DNA of 64,000 bases from Streptomyces aureoverticillatus (GTDB lineage Bacteria > Actinomycetota > Actinomycetes > Streptomycetales > Streptomycetaceae): positions 310,001-374,000 of the forward strand of contig NZ_BMSY01000007.1 of assembly GCF_014649395.1 (NCBI RefSeq). Reading direction: 5' to 3'. Below the pieces are notes generated by a model. The model was not told the origin of the DNA. It did no database searches and was given only the letters and a program-made list of their open reading frames with translations. Position 1 is the first letter of the stretch; each line of letters starts with the position of its first letter. Of the stretch, positions 63,498 through 64,000 are shown in pieces. The translations under genes were made by a program, and so were the position numbers.

Positions 63498-64000
63498 CCG
63501 CAACGCACCTTCTTGCCAGCCCGCACCTGACCCACCTGGCCGCCGAGGAGAAGTCGGCCGAGGTCACCGACTGGGCCGCTCGGATCGGCTGGGTCGTCGG
63601 CCTGCTGCTCTTCATCGCGCTCGTCTACTGGCTGATGCGCCAGGGCTGGAAGTGGCGCGGCACGCTCCAGGGCGACCTGCCGGAGCTCGCCGGCGCGCCG
63701 TCCGACCCCGGCCCGGCGAAACTTGAGATGACCGGCCGCTACCACGGCTCGACCACCGCCGGGCAGTGGCTCGACCGGATCGTGGCGCACGGCCTGGGCA
63801 CCCGCAGCCGGGTGGAGCTGACGCTCACCGACGCGGGCCTGGACGTCGTACGCCCCGGGGCACGGGACTTCTTCATCCCGAAGGAGGCGTTGCGCGAGGC
63901 CCGCCTGGACAAGGGCATCGCCGGCAAGGTCCTCGCCGAGGGCGGTCTGCTGATCGTCACCTGGGCGCACGGCGACAAACTCCTGGACTCCGGCTTCCGC
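63494..64000 (+). CDS. Membrane protein of the pyr operon, 3' truncated by window edge
   Basis: 169 residues visible, frame open to the edge. One membrane segment (IGWVVGLLLFIALVYWLMRQGW, about 31-52), then a soluble region with GRYHGSTTAGQWLDRIVAHGLGTRSRVELTLTDAGLDVVRPG and FFIPKEALREARLDKGIAGKVL, PH-like in pattern. In Streptomyces it lies between pyrC and carA, as I recall; its role is unknown. GTG overlaps the pyrC stop. Confidence 0.85.
   Translation, partial: MTATHLLASPHLTHLAAEEKSAEVTDWAARIGWVVGLLLFIALVYWLMRQGWKWRGTLQGDLPELAGAPSDPGPAKLEMTGRYHGSTTAGQWLDRIVAHGLGTRSRVELTLTDAGLDVVRPGARDFFIPKEALREARLDKGIAGKVLAEGGLLIVTWAHGDKLLDSGFR

Overview
The window is a 64 kb stretch of a high-GC actinobacterial chromosome, almost certainly Streptomyces. 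The reasons are strong G/C bias at third codon positions, many GTG and some TTG starts, and the developmental genes ssgB and bldD. From memory, the gene order also matches the conserved core of the S. coelicolor chromosome around SCO1486-SCO1550 (pyrC-pyrB-pyrR-bldD-nusB-efp, aroB-aroK-aroC, alaS, rpsD, relA, secF-secD, ruvB-ruvA-ruvC, pdxT-pdxS, thrS, ssgB), read here from the high-numbered end down. I see no insertion sequence, prophage, plasmid-transfer gene or CRISPR array. The region is core genome, and its interest lies in regulatory sites, unusual protein architectures and uncharacterised conserved genes.

Layout. 1-2.3 kb: a truncated unknown gene, a small membrane protein, an aminoglycoside-phosphotransferase-like kinase and a small zinc-ribbon protein. 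2.2-2.8 kb: a leftward tRNA operon (Gly-Cys-Val-Val-Val) with promoter and terminator; the Val genes sit in exact 112-bp tandem repeats and one has a mismatched acceptor stem. 2.9-10.5 kb: pabB-pabC (folate), GNAT and DsbA-like proteins, small membrane proteins, a CGNR zinc-finger regulator, ssgB (sporulation septum), a PGPGW membrane protein and two tRNA-Val(CAC) genes. 10.6-13.3 kb: a DnaQ-type exonuclease divergent from a DUF4365 nuclease-like gene coupled to a 409-aa protein with an OB-fold-like C-terminus. 13.5-20.5 kb: thrS, a HIT hydrolase, a large membrane protein and EF-G2.

20.8-24.1 kb: a phosphatidylinositol mannoside operon (pgsA, acyltransferase, pimA, small membrane protein). 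24.3-26.6 kb: pdxS-pdxT (pyridoxal phosphate) and yebC. 26.8-33.6 kb: ruvC-ruvA-ruvB, then yajC-secD-secF-apt. 33.8-43.0 kb: relA, DUF349 protein, cyclophilin, metallo-beta-lactamase-fold hydrolase, hisS, VKOR-like protein and rarA. 43.0-50.5 kb: rpsD with a long leader, a STAND ATPase, and a DUF948-DUF6167-alaS-yqgF operon. 50.6-56.1 kb: mltG-aroE, then aroC-aroK-aroB (shikimate pathway). 56.3-59.6 kb: a P-loop kinase-like protein, a PepQ-like protein with altered metal ligands, efp and nusB. 59.8-64 kb: bldD (divergent, with an autoregulatory BldD box) and the pyrimidine operon pyrR-pyrB-pyrC plus a truncated membrane-protein gene.

Many genes overlap by 4 bp (ATGA/GTGA), showing translational coupling: pgsA-patA-pimA, ruvC-ruvA, secF-apt, mltG-aroE, aroC-aroK-aroB, pyrC-last gene. 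At least seven genes have a -10-like hexamer 6-8 nt before the start codon and no Shine-Dalgarno, which suggests leaderless mRNAs.
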